Source: Arcicella sp. (GTDB lineage Bacteria > Bacteroidota > Bacteroidia > Cytophagales > Spirosomataceae). From it: 32,493 nucleotides of DNA. Every line of letters starts with the position of its first letter. Position 1 is the stretch's first letter. The translations under genes and the position numbers were made by a program. Location of the stretch: assembly GCA_025354645.1 (NCBI GenBank), contig JANXML010000081.1, positions 1 to 32,493 on the forward strand, written 5' to 3'. The notes under the pieces were generated by a model. The model was not told the origin of the DNA, searched no databases, and saw only the letters and a list, made by a program, of their open reading frames with translations. Positions 8,800 through 17,000 of this stretch are shown here, one piece after another.

Positions 8800-9414
8800 T
8801 TATAGGAGCTTCTTTACTTTTTGAACCGTTGCCATTGCCACTCCTGCGACTTTCATAGTCGCCCGTATGCTGTTGCCTAATTGCAACGATGCCACTACTT
8901 TTTTATGTCGTTTCAAAAATACTTTTTCGTCTTCTTTGCCTTCTTTTCTCCCGTGGGGTTTACCCGCTCTCCGTGCTTGGGCAATACCTGATTTAATCCG
9001 TTCTGAACGGTCTTCTTGCTCGGCTCTGGCTCTCTCACTCAGGAACATAAAAAGGAGCTGTCCCACGGGGTTACGTTTGCCATCTGGCATGAGCGTATCA
9101 ATCTTAAAATTATGCACGTAAATGTTAATGCCTTGCTCCGTTAGGATTTCTAAAACCTTCAAAATCTCAAACGTCTTTCTCCCCAATCTGGACACCTCGG
9201 AAACCAGCACCGTCTGCATCGCTCCCGCACTGGCAAGACTCAGGAGTCTTTGAAGGTCGGGGCGGTTCTCGTTTTTAGTATCGCCCGTGTGCTTGCTCAC
9301 AATTTCTTCAACCACTTCATACGCTCTCGATGTTGCCACGTTCCGAAGCTCCGTTACTTGGCGTTCAAAATCTTGCGTACTTTTGGAAACTCTGGCTAAA
9401 ATAACCGCTTTCAT
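8800..9414 (-). CDS. Serine resolvase/invertase-family recombinase
   Basis: This small serine recombinase has 204 residues, the usual length of resolvases and invertases. The N-terminal catalytic domain has R8 and nucleophile S10 in 'LARVSKSTQ', and the conserved 'VSEVSRLGR' helix follows. The long E helix ('LSERARAEQEDRSERI') leads to a C-terminal helix-turn-helix for DNA binding. These enzymes cut and rejoin DNA at paired short sites, often resolving multimers or transposition cointegrates. The GGGATTCCT cluster just downstream and the 116-bp direct repeats upstream are both candidate substrates, though neither link is shown. Confidence 0.88.
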   Translation of the reverse strand: MKAVILARVSKSTQDFERQVTELRNVATSRAYEVVEEIVSKHTGDTKNENRPDLQRLLSLASAGAMQTVLVSEVSRLGRKTFEILKVLEILTEQGINIYVHNFKIDTLMPDGKRNPVGQLLFMFLSERARAEQEDRSERIKSGIAQARRAGKPHGRKEGKEDEKVFLKRHKKVVASLQLGNSIRATMKVAGVAMATVQKVKKLL

Positions 9415-9511
9415 ATTTGCGTATTGAATGGGATGAATACAGGATTATTAATTGAAAAAGTTGTTCCGTAGATTAGTAATGAGTTTCCTCGTAACAATAT
9501 TCTCGGGTTAG

Positions 9512-9627
9512 AATAAAAGAGCCACGCATAACACGTGGCTACTTTTATCGCTTGCTAATACGCATAAGTATTGGGCGTTAGTAGTAGTAACGTTATCCCA
9601 ATAACCATAGTAGCAATATTGTTGATA
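9512..9627. repeat. 116-bp direct repeat, copy 1
   Basis: This repeat matches copy 2 at 10606-10721 over the same length with about 13 mismatches (near 89% identity). It holds a strong hairpin at 9513-9548: ATAAAAG plus AGCCACG pairs with CGTGGCT plus CTTTTAT, with one bulged A. A second small stem, CGTTA/TAACG, follows, then a fully conserved tail containing CAATATTG. The copy ends just before the stop of the 62-residue gene. Confidence 0.85.
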
Positions 9628-9630
9628 CCC

Positions 9631-9819
9631 TTATGTGCTTATCTTTTTCAAATACTCGGTTCGACTGCCTTGATTTAACTCTTCAATGGCTTGGTTAAGT
9701 TGCTGATTAGTTAAGCCTTTGATTTTCATGGACTTCTCGGCTTCCTGCTCTGCTTGCTTAAACAAAAATTTTGTCAATAAATTATGGGCTTCGTTTGAGT
9801 TGTCTTCGGGTAAATCCAT
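9631..9819 (-). CDS. Small hypothetical protein
   Basis: This 62-residue, charged, helical protein has no membrane segment and no motif I recognise. Its middle part reads 'GLTNQQLNQAIEELNQGS'. The ATG at 9819 gives the full frame. It lies about 100 bases downstream of higA on the same strand and directly before repeat copy 1, so it belongs to the 1.1-kb unit bounded by the two repeats. It could be a third member of the toxin-antitoxin operon or an independent cassette gene. Coding status is likely but not certain. Confidence 0.45.
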   Translation of the reverse strand: MDLPEDNSNEAHNLLTKFLFKQAEQEAEKSMKIKGLTNQQLNQAIEELNQGSRTEYLKKIST

Positions 9820-9916
9820 CGTAAAGAGTATTCCTGATAAGGAAATACCGTAAGATTTTTAATAGGAATAATGGGGGCTTGGCTAAAAATGAGTTACAAA
9901 ATTCAACCCTTTTAAA

Positions 9917-10258
9917 TCAAGCCGTGTGAAGGCTCATGGCTGTTTTGGCGGATGCCAAAGGTAAAAAGTGTTTGATGTCTAATCGGTTCACCCGTTTTTC
10001 TGCGTGCCATAACTCATAATCTCCCTGCAATTTTAACCAGAAGTCAGGCTTTGAACCGAAAGCCTCGGAAAGACGTATTGCCATATCGGAACTAATACCT
10101 TGGTGTTCATTCAAGATATTAGAAAGCGTTTTAGGGGTTATCCCCAAACCCAAAGCCACTTCTTTAATGGTTAAATCTTGGTTTGATTCTTCTCTTATTC
10201 CCTCAATCATATCTCTAATCATTGAACCTGGGTGGGGGGGTCTCATGCCTCTTTTCAT
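9917..10258 (-). CDS. higA: HigA-family antitoxin
   Basis: This 113-residue XRE-type helix-turn-helix protein has the HigA signature: an N-terminal 'PPHPGSMIRDMI' segment, then the HTH ('IKEVALGLGITPKTLSNIL') and the following 'ISSDMAIRLSEAFGSKPDFWLKLQ'. HigA binds and neutralises HigB and represses the operon promoter. Here it follows higB by 17 bases, the toxin-first order typical of higBA. The likely operator is the palindrome at 10568-10589. Confidence 0.92.
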   Translation of the reverse strand: MKRGMRPPHPGSMIRDMIEGIREESNQDLTIKEVALGLGITPKTLSNILNEHQGISSDMAIRLSEAFGSKPDFWLKLQGDYELWHAEKRVNRLDIKHFLPLASAKTAMSLHTA

Positions 10259-10275
10259 AGTTACTTTTTTTTATG

Positions 10276-10554
10276 TTAATGATAATCTAAATAATCTACA
10301 TCGGCAGCCATGCCATTTTCAAAGCGAAAGATTATTCGATAATTCCCATTCACTTTAACCGACCAAAAGCCGTCATATTTTCCCGATAAAGGGTGTAAAC
10401 CCCAACCAATCATATCCATATCATCAATCATTTCAGCTTCGTCCAATCGGTACAAAATTCGTCTAATTTTTTCCACATGATGCGGTTGCAATTTGGAAGG
10501 GTCGTCTTTTTCAAAGAATAGCTTTAACCCTTTATGGTGAAAATTATGTATCAT
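10276..10554 (-). CDS. higB: HigB-family toxin (RelE-superfamily mRNA endonuclease)
   Basis: Counted from the ATG at 10554, this protein has 92 residues, the normal HigB size. It has the family features 'FHHKGLKLFFEKDD', 'LHPLSGKYDGFWSVKVNGNYRIIFRF' (split across two strands) and the C-terminal 'DVDYLDYH'. HigB enzymes cleave mRNA at the ribosome. The frame stays open upstream to an ATG at 10623, but that would run through the promoter and operator into the 116-bp repeat, so 10554 is chosen. The promoter position suggests a nearly leaderless mRNA. Confidence 0.92.
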   Translation of the reverse strand: MIHNFHHKGLKLFFEKDDPSKLQPHHVEKIRRILYRLDEAEMIDDMDMIGWGLHPLSGKYDGFWSVKVNGNYRIIFRFENGMAADVDYLDYH

Positions 10555-10561
10555 CTTACGA

Positions 10562-10593
10562 CAAAGATAACGCATAACGTTATGCGTTACAAA
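10562..10593 (-). promoter_or_regulatory. higBA promoter with palindromic operator
   Basis: On the minus strand TTTG (10590-10593) is followed after exactly 20 bases by TATCTTTG (10562-10569), an excellent match to the Bacteroidota -33/-7 consensus. The spacer is a perfect 22-bp palindrome (10568-10589, half-site TAACGCATAAC), ideal for repression by HigA. The box ends 7 bases before the higB ATG. Confidence 0.8.
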
Positions 10594-10605
10594 TATTCCA
10601 TTTAA

Positions 10606-10721
10606 AATAAAAGAGCCACGCATGAAACGTGGCTACTTTTATCAGTTGCTAAAATGTGTAAGTATCAGGCGTTAGTTCAAGTAACGTTATCCCAATAACC
10701 ATAGTAGCAATATTGTTGATA
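10606..10721. repeat. 116-bp direct repeat, copy 2
   Basis: This is the partner of the repeat at 9512-9627, exactly 1094 bp away start to start. The main hairpin stem (10607-10642) is unchanged while its loop differs (CATGAAA here, CATAACA in copy 1). The CGTTA/TAACG stem is also kept while its loop differs. The last 40 bases are identical. The pattern suggests a selected structure. It lies just upstream of the higBA promoter. Confidence 0.85.
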
Positions 10722-10958
10722 TTTTTCGAGTAAATGAAATACCTAAATGTAAATTGAAGAATGGTGTTTCACGAAAGTAAATAGCGAGCTTTACTGTACC
10801 AAAAATTTCAGTTGATTTCAATGGTACATTTTTTATGAATTAATGACTCCCTCTGTTTCTCATCAAGCGGTCTTTTTCGCTCGATGTTTATTTTGGTACA
10901 TATTTTTGTGTATTTTTAGGAAAAAAAAACGGATTTATTTTACTCGTTTTCTCTCACA

Positions 10959-11414
10959 TCAAAACTTACTTCCGATATTCCTCTGATACCAATTTCCAAA
11001 ATATTTATCGGCAACTTTGGGATTATTCTGCCTAAAACTCTCAACTTGTTGCTTAAACTGATTAACTCGTTCATCATCGGTTGAGCGAAATGCAACATAA
11101 GAACAGATGGATATGGTGAAAACCATAGTGAGCCAGTAGGTAAAAAAAGATTGTTGAGAGGTAAATCCGTAAAAGCTCCCTTTGACTTCAACTGTTGTGG
11201 GAATACTTTTTATCGCCAATTCAGCGGCTTGCCGTTCTTTTCGTACTTCTTCTATAATTCCCGAAAAATTGGGCAATTTCAGGGCTATTACTTTTGCCAC
11301 TTCTCCCGAATCAACAGTAACGTTGGCTGGATTCGCTAAATGCTTTTCTAATAAACTAATTAATTTTTGGTGGCTCTTCTCCAAAGCCTCTACTGTATCA
11401 AAAGGATCTTTCAT
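10959..11414 (-). CDS. Membrane protein in the mobilisation operon
   Basis: This 151-residue protein starts two bases after the relaxase stop, so the two form one operon. It has a soluble N-terminal half with helical character, one membrane segment at about residues 90-109 ('TYWLTMVFTISICSYVAF') and a basic, aromatic tail ('NPKVADKYFGNWYQRNIG'). I do not recognise the family. Small membrane proteins next to mob genes may anchor or couple the relaxosome to the transfer channel. That is inference from position. Confidence 0.6.
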   Translation of the reverse strand: MKDPFDTVEALEKSHQKLISLLEKHLANPANVTVDSGEVAKVIALKLPNFSGIIEEVRKERQAAELAIKSIPTTVEVKGSFYGFTSQQSFFTYWLTMVFTISICSYVAFRSTDDERVNQFKQQVESFRQNNPKVADKYFGNWYQRNIGSKF

Positions 11415-11416
11415 AG

Positions 11417-12289
11417 TTATTTCATACCCATTTGAGGGCGGTTTTGTTGTTTTTGTTTGACTTCGTTTAATTCTTCTTTGGCAATGTCCAACGCTTTCTT
11501 CGTGAATTCATAATTAAATTTCATTTTTGCCGTTTCCTTCTCCATCGCTTCTCGCTCTTGCTGGAATTTTATCTTTTCTCTTTCAAGCTGCTCTCGTTCT
11601 AATTGTAATTGTCTTTGTAAACTATTGCTAATTTTTTCAAGCAAGGGTAACGATGCTTTAACAGACTGGGCTTCTTTTACATCAGCTTCTAATCCCGTTA
11701 AACTTTTGACTACTCCGTAATAAGTCTTCATATCGGAGTGTTTTGCTTTACTTCCTTCAATTCCTCTTTCAAGTCCAAATCCTTGCATCTCCTGAGCGTA
11801 ATCAGTTTGCAAGGCTCGCAAGGTACGGGGGGTGAATATCTCTTTGGCGGAAAGTCTATTGTCGGCGGTAATGGGTACGATGATGGCGTGAAGATGGGGG
11901 GTCTTTTCGTCTTGGTGTAACGTCAAAGCTACCACGTTTTTCCCGTAGCGATTTTCCAAAAATTCCTGATTTTTTTTTAACCATTCACTCCCTCGAATAT
12001 CGTAGGCTAACCCCGATTCGTCTCGGTCAAAAAAATCAGCGGATGCCGTTAAAATCATCTCAACCGCTCGGACGGCATCGGGCTTGACTTTACGGGTTAC
12101 CCCTGCTTGCTCGATGCGTTCGGTGGCAATTTCCCATATGCCCCGATGGCTCAAATTAATGTATTCTTGGTTCAAATGCTGGCGTTCTTTGTCGGCATTT
12201 AAAACCTCCCGTTCTCGGTAGTTATGCTGAGTTTTGCCCGTGGCTGAACCGCTACTTTTACACTTGGCTATTCTACATATTGCTTTCAT
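11417..12289 (-). CDS. MobV-family relaxase (Mob/Pre)
   Basis: This relaxase nicks oriT and leads the transferred strand. Counted from the ATG at 12289 it has 290 residues. Motif I is 'QHNYRERE' (H22, R25), and the metal-binding motif is 'LHQDEKTPHLHAIIVP' (H125, E128, H132, H134), matching the MobV pattern HxDExTPHxH. The C-terminal part from about residue 205 is a long charged coiled coil. An in-frame ATG at 12334 would lie inside the oriT-like dyad and adds non-conserved residues, so it is rejected. 'MKAICRIAKCKSS' is the usual MobV N-terminus. Confidence 0.93.
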   Translation of the reverse strand: MKAICRIAKCKSSGSATGKTQHNYREREVLNADKERQHLNQEYINLSHRGIWEIATERIEQAGVTRKVKPDAVRAVEMILTASADFFDRDESGLAYDIRGSEWLKKNQEFLENRYGKNVVALTLHQDEKTPHLHAIIVPITADNRLSAKEIFTPRTLRALQTDYAQEMQGFGLERGIEGSKAKHSDMKTYYGVVKSLTGLEADVKEAQSVKASLPLLEKISNSLQRQLQLEREQLEREKIKFQQEREAMEKETAKMKFNYEFTKKALDIAKEELNEVKQKQQNRPQMGMK

Positions 12290-12323
12290 AATACTGTCGT
12301 CTGGTGGAAGCCGTCTGCAAGAC

Positions 12324-12393
12324 CCCACTACCAATTTTGAGGATGGACAAACGAAGTGAGGTCATTCTCAAAATTGGTATAGTGGGCTATACC
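12324..12393. other. oriT: Candidate oriT of the MobV relaxase
   Basis: Immediately upstream of the relaxase lie two dyads. CCAATTTTGAG (12331-12341) pairs with CTCAAAATTGG (12367-12377), extended by CCCACTA/TAGTGGG with a 2-base bulge. GGTATA-GTGGGC-TATACC (12376-12393) is a smaller overlapping hairpin. The latter resembles the MobV oriT of plasmid pMV158 (nick region TAGTGTG/TTA inside a GTATA...TATAC hairpin), giving TAGTGGG/CTA as the likely nick region. It reads on the strand opposite to the relaxase gene. Confidence 0.6.
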
Positions 12394-12605
12394 TAATTTT
12401 TAAATTAGAATTCACCAAAAATACACCCCTTTTCCCCAATAACCTAAATACTCACACACTATTTTCAACCCTTGATTTATCATTATTCTTTTGGCTGGCT
12501 CTTCCCCATAGAAAATTATATTTATTTAACAAATGGGGAAGAAAATCTTAATTAAAATACTTTCATTCTTAGAGTGATTATTACACTAACTTTACTATTT
12601 TGAGA

Positions 12606-12660
12606 ATCTTTTACGAGTGAATAGTTTTTGTAATACAAAAACTATTCACTCGTAAAAGAT
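12606..12660. repeat. 55-bp perfect palindrome
   Basis: The 27-bp arms, starting ATCTTTTACGAGTGAATAG, are perfect complements around a single central base. Such a long perfect hairpin is prone to cruciform extrusion. There is no gene ending next to it, so a simple terminator role is not obvious. Confidence 0.85.
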
Positions 12661-12930
12661 AATATTTTAATAGATGAAAATTCTATAAACTCAGCAGAAA
12701 TAATGACTTTTCAGAACGTTTATAATTCTAATGCTTTTGAGGAAAGTGAAATCTAAAAAAACCGAAGGGGGACACGGACGTACCCGAAAAATCGGTACTT
12801 GTCTGGGGAAAAATTGGACAGGGGTAACAAGAAAGTTGCAGTATTAATACCCAAGGGGAAGGTACTTTATTTTATAAGTTCACATTCTCATACCACTAAT
12901 AGAGTCACCCACAGTACAAAAAAGGATTAA

Positions 12931-12989
12931 TAATTATGAATTATTTATCATCATACCGAAAGGTTATTCTGATAAATAATTCATAATTA
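12931..12989. repeat. Inverted repeat with 20-bp arms
   Basis: TAATTATGAATTATTTATCA (12931-12950) is exactly complementary to 12970-12989, with a 19-base spacer. It is AT-only apart from two bases per arm, has no following gene, and could be a terminator or a protein-binding dyad. Confidence 0.75.
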
Positions 12990-13079
12990 CTAATCACTGA
13001 AATATCTTGTAATGAACTTACTGAAATATTTTGCATTTCCAAACATAACTTCTTATTACTAAGAATTTGTTTTGTTCTA

Positions 13080-13211
13080 CTACACCAATACTAATGCCAA
13101 AGAAATGGCATCCATTAATTTATTGAGAGGGTTTGGCGAACTTCCACCCTCTATTACTTTTACTTCTTCTTGGGTTAATTCATTCAACCACTCTTTATTG
13201 AAATTTTTCAT
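13080..13211 (-). CDS. Double-glycine leader peptide (43 aa), bacteriocin/signal-like
   Basis: This short gene encodes 43 residues. The leader ends 'LTQEEVKVIEGG' (residues 12-23), matching the double-glycine consensus: L-12, T-11, E-8, V-7, I-4, G-2, G-1. The predicted 20-residue mature peptide starts 'SSPNPLNKLMDAIS' and ends in a hydrophobic 'LALVLV'. Peptides of this design are cut and exported by C39-peptidase ABC transporters, one of which is encoded at 28856. The gene lies alone, divergent from the XRE regulator. The precise fit to the leader pattern makes it likely to be real. Confidence 0.68.
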   Translation of the reverse strand: MKNFNKEWLNELTQEEVKVIEGGSSPNPLNKLMDAISLALVLV

Positions 13212-13536
13212 TTTGCTGTTTGTTTAAATTAAGACACTTTAATAATGTAAAATTACTCTGAATGTACGATTTTAGGACAATAGTTTAGGAATACAATATG
13301 AAAGGCAGGAATACAATATAAGCACCTTGTTGTACTTCAATAAGTCAATAAATCTGACTTAATTTCACCAGAGTATTCGACAATGGATAAACAGTGAAAA
13401 AGTAGTTATTTTTAATCAGTTAAGATGCTCAAAATGAGCGTATTTAATCATTTTATGATGTTCATAATATCTGTAATATTGTGTTAGTGAAAAAATGTTT
13501 TTCTACTATCAGTTACACGTTAAATAATGTTTATTT
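13212..13536. promoter_or_regulatory. Divergent control region between GG peptide and XRE gene
   Basis: No gene is seen. Two 13-base direct repeats, AGGAATACAATAT at 13287-13299 and 13307-13319, lie exactly 20 bp apart, two helical turns, which suits a dimeric or tandem activator or repressor on one face of the DNA. No strong TAnnTTTG box was found; TAATTTTA on the minus strand upstream of the peptide gene is a weak candidate. Confidence 0.45.
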
Positions 13537-13941
13537 ATGGAAAATGTAGGAATGAAAATTAGAAAATTGAGAGAATTGCGTAACTATACGCAGGAGTACA
13601 TGGCTCTGAATCTCAACATTACCCAAACTGCGTACTGCAAGATTGAAAAGGAAGAAAGTCGCCTAACAATCTCTCGTTTGAAAGAAATTTCCGCAGTTCT
13701 TGAAGTTGAATCACTTCAAATATTAACTTTTGATGAAAGGCTCTTTATCCCAAGTATTTCATCATCAAAACAGCCAGAAAAGCGAATTGTAGAAAACGAC
13801 AACGTGAGGCAAATTTTTCAACAAGATGCTCGTGATGAACAAATGAATCATCGAATGAAGCAACTTGAAAGTGAAATTTTTATGCTTCGTGGATTGTTAG
13901 TTAGTTCGCCAAATCAGTACGTACCAGCAATGGCGAGTTAG
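13537..13941 (+). CDS. XRE-family transcriptional regulator
   Basis: The 134-residue protein has an N-terminal XRE helix-turn-helix domain at residues 5-62 ('IRKLRELRNYTQEYMALNL' and 'ITQTAYCKIEKEESRLTISR'). A polar linker and a short coiled-coil helix near 100-118 follow, probably for dimerisation. It lacks a signal-binding domain. It is divergent from the GG-peptide gene, with tandem direct repeats between them, so control of that peptide is a reasonable guess. A strong hairpin terminator follows its stop by 20 bases. Confidence 0.85.
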   Translation: MENVGMKIRKLRELRNYTQEYMALNLNITQTAYCKIEKEESRLTISRLKEISAVLEVESLQILTFDERLFIPSISSSKQPEKRIVENDNVRQIFQQDARDEQMNHRMKQLESEIFMLRGLLVSSPNQYVPAMAS

Positions 13942-13961
13942 TGACGATTCTGTCAGTTTAT

Positions 13962-14005
13962 TACCAAGAGAGCCTCAAAATAAATACTTTGAGGCTCTCT
14001 TGGTA
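13962..14005 (+). terminator. Rho-independent-type terminator after the XRE gene
   Basis: TACCAAGAGAGCCTCAAA (13962-13979) pairs perfectly with 13988-14005, giving an 18-bp stem and an 8-base loop. It stands back to back with the convergent operon's terminator. Confidence 0.75.
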
Positions 14006-14029
14006 GTAATTGATTCAGTCATTCTTTGT

Positions 14030-14081
14030 AACGCACAAAAAAGTGCTATTCAATGACTTGAATAGCACTTTTTTGTGCGTT
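14030..14081 (-). terminator. Terminator of the ABC/M1 operon
   Basis: A perfect 24-bp stem (14030-14053 with 14058-14081) around the loop TGAC contains an A6/T6 run and lies three bases beyond the stop of the minus-strand gene. It can act in both directions. Confidence 0.8.
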
Positions 14082-14084
14082 AAT

Positions 14085-17000
14085 TTATAAATCAATTTTT
14101 AAGATATTGTCCTTTGTATGCCTATCTATCAACAAATGCAAAGGGTCGATTCCTACTTTTTCAGGCTGCTCTTTGACGGTAATTGAAATTTGTTGCTTCG
14201 CTTGATTAATTCGATGTCGTTGATAATAAATTAGCTTTTGCTTATCATTTTTGTCAGATTTTCCATAAATTCCAACCCAAAGCCATTCGTTCATTTTCAT
14301 AGGTTTCTCATTCCCAAGACTGTCAGCTTTTATCTTCTCACACGCAATAGTGAAATTGACTTTATATCCTCCTTTTTCTTTTTGGGCATCGGCTTTTATT
14401 ACCCTGTTATCATAGAGGACTATTGACTCTATAAAATCCGTTACCAAATATTGCAGAGAATCGGGTGTTACAGCTCTTATCTCCTTTATCAAATCATTAC
14501 TATTAGGATAAATCCCTGTCCTGCTAACCACCTTCCAATCCCATTTTTTCAGATAATTTTTTAGGGCTAAATTCAATTTTTCTTCCCCAATATAATCTTG
14601 AATTGAATACAGAACCAGTGACCCTTTATTGTAATGAATATATTGCTGGTTTGCACAAGTTGATAGGGGTTCTTCGTTTTTTCGTTCACCAGACCTTCCA
14701 CTCAAATAATAATCCAATTCAAATTCTAAAAATTTCTGCATTTGCTCTTTTGGAGTATTTTTATTCATGGTCATTAAAGCACTGTATTCCGCTAATGATT
14801 CTGAAAGGAATCCAGATCCTTTCACATCGGCTTCACGTGCCTGATGCCCCCACCACTGATGGGCAATTTCATGGGCTGTCACAAAAAATGGCATATCTAT
14901 ATCTTTTTTATCATCAATGTCCATGGCAAAACCCATACTCTCACCAAAAGGAACAGTGTTCGCAAAAGATTGTGCAAAACCATGATACCTTGGAACTTCC
15001 ATAATCCGTAACTGACGATATTGATAAGGTCCAAAATTAGCTTGATAATAATCAAGCGATGCTTTCATAGACTTTTTCAATCTATCTATGTTGTAAGTGT
15101 GAGTAGGATGATAATAAATTTCTAAGTTAACGCCCTTATAATTTTCTTTTTGAACGGTATATTTAGCAGATACTATCGAATAAAAATTATCTATTGGAAC
15201 ATCCATTACATAATGAAAGTACCTTTTTCCATTCTCTTTCCACTCTTTTTGCAAATAACCAGGAGCAATGGCGATTTGGTCGGGAGATGTTCCGAGCGTA
15301 ATATCAAAGTTTATAAAATCTGCATCATCACCATAAACATTACGACTCAAGCCCACGGGACTATTTCTATCTAATGCTCTTGAACGCTCTTTTAATCCTT
15401 GTTCCTTACGTTTATCATCGTCATTCAATTCTCCTTCCTTGGCATAACCAATCATTGGAAAATAGGTATTATTAAAGAATGTTCCATTATTCACAACATC
15501 AGTTCCTCTTTGACCTTGTGAAAATCCTTGTGTTTGGAATTCAATTTGAAAATCCATTTTTAAACTATCAGATGGTTGTAAGGGCTTTTTTAACTGATAA
15601 ATATAAAAATGATAATCCTTAACGAATTGAGTATTTAACTGAGTAACAACATTCAATTTCAAATAATCAACTTTCATATTATCATAAATCCCTGCCATTA
15701 CGTATAAATCATTAATGGGTTTATTGGTCTTATTTTTTAACCAGTAATATCCAGTAGCCACAAAATCACGACCTTCTGGCATTAGATCAACCATCAATTT
15801 TACGTCTGTAATTTTAGGTTGAGCTACATTTTCGTATTTCTTCAAAGTTTTTTCATACTCTACTGATTCTCTTTCCTGATTCTTTGTATTTGCATAATGA
15901 TTTAAGTGATTCGTATTGTAATAAATATAAGCACCACTTGCGACAAAGACTGTTGCGGTAAATATGAAAAAAGTAAGTATAGACTTATTTAGTTGGCTTT
16001 TTCCAACCTTCAAGCGAGATTTAAGTATTCCCTCAGAACCCCGTACTGCCAACACTGAACCAATGGTAAACAATATCGCACTAAATGCAGTCCAGTATAT
16101 ATTTCCCCATACAAAAGGGGGAACGAAATGTCCATAACCATTCATTTCAGAGTAATTCCCTAATGAAGCAGAGTTGAATCGTAATAAGCTATGTTCAACA
16201 CCCCAGTAACTAAGAACCAAATCTGAAATAAATATCATAATCATTATTCCATGTCCTAAAAATTTGTTGTTAACTAATGAGTGGATGAAAAATCCCAAAA
16301 GCATAAAAATTATTAAAGAAATTAGAGTTCCCCCAAATAGTTCTTTTACATATACTCCTAACTGAAAATCATAATACCCTTTAAAGGTTTGAATCGTGAT
16401 ACTGATAAGAATACTTATCACAAAGACCGAACAAAACGCCAGCGTTAAAGCCAATAATTTGCCAATCATTACTGTGATATTTGAAATAGGTAAAGTGTCA
16501 TGAATTAAATTCATCCGCAATTCTCTTTCTTTCCAAACTAAATCACCAATATACATAATAGTCAAAATCAATGGAAATACACCTGTCAAAATACCCATTG
16601 ATTCTATCATTTTATAAGTAGAAGGTACAACGGTTGTACCATACCAACCTTTGAGAGTTGTACTACTAAAAATAAATATCATAATTCCACAAATCGTGAG
16701 ACCAATAAAAGGTAAGTCTTTAACTATACTTTGATAATATATTTTAGTTAATTCAATGATTTGGAGAAAGTAATTATTAAACTTTCGTACCACTTGGGGC
16801 ATGGTTTCATTCAATAACTCAGGGCGACTTTTGACAACTTTATTTTTCTTTTTGATTATTGGATTAAGGACTTGCTGCAATGAGAATATACGATAAGTAA
16901 GTAGTAAACCCAATACGCCAAAAGAAAGCCAAAAAAGCCGATTGTATAAAAAATCACCTGATAAACTGATTAAATCGTGGTTTTTCTGGGCAATTGACCA

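Larger units (their letters stand above)
12406..13079. other. Gene-free zone with two large inverted repeats
   Basis: I see no credible gene here. The stretch is AT-rich apart from a G-rich patch near 12760-12860, and contains a 55-bp palindrome (12606-12660) and an inverted repeat with 20-bp arms (12931-12989). It separates the mobilisation block from the GG-peptide and XRE genes. Confidence 0.55.

Noticed and set aside
10555-10623. Longer HigB start at 10623
   Set aside because: It reads through the promoter, the operator palindrome and part of the 116-bp repeat; the family starts at the 10554 ATG.
9512-10721. 116-bp repeats as integron attC sites
   Set aside because: They bracket a toxin-antitoxin cassette and are structured, but clear RYYYAAC/GTTRRRY box pairs are not recognisable and no integron integrase is in the window.
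12290-12334. Longer relaxase start at 12334
   Set aside because: It would place coding sequence in the oriT-like dyad and add residues before the typical MobV N-terminus.
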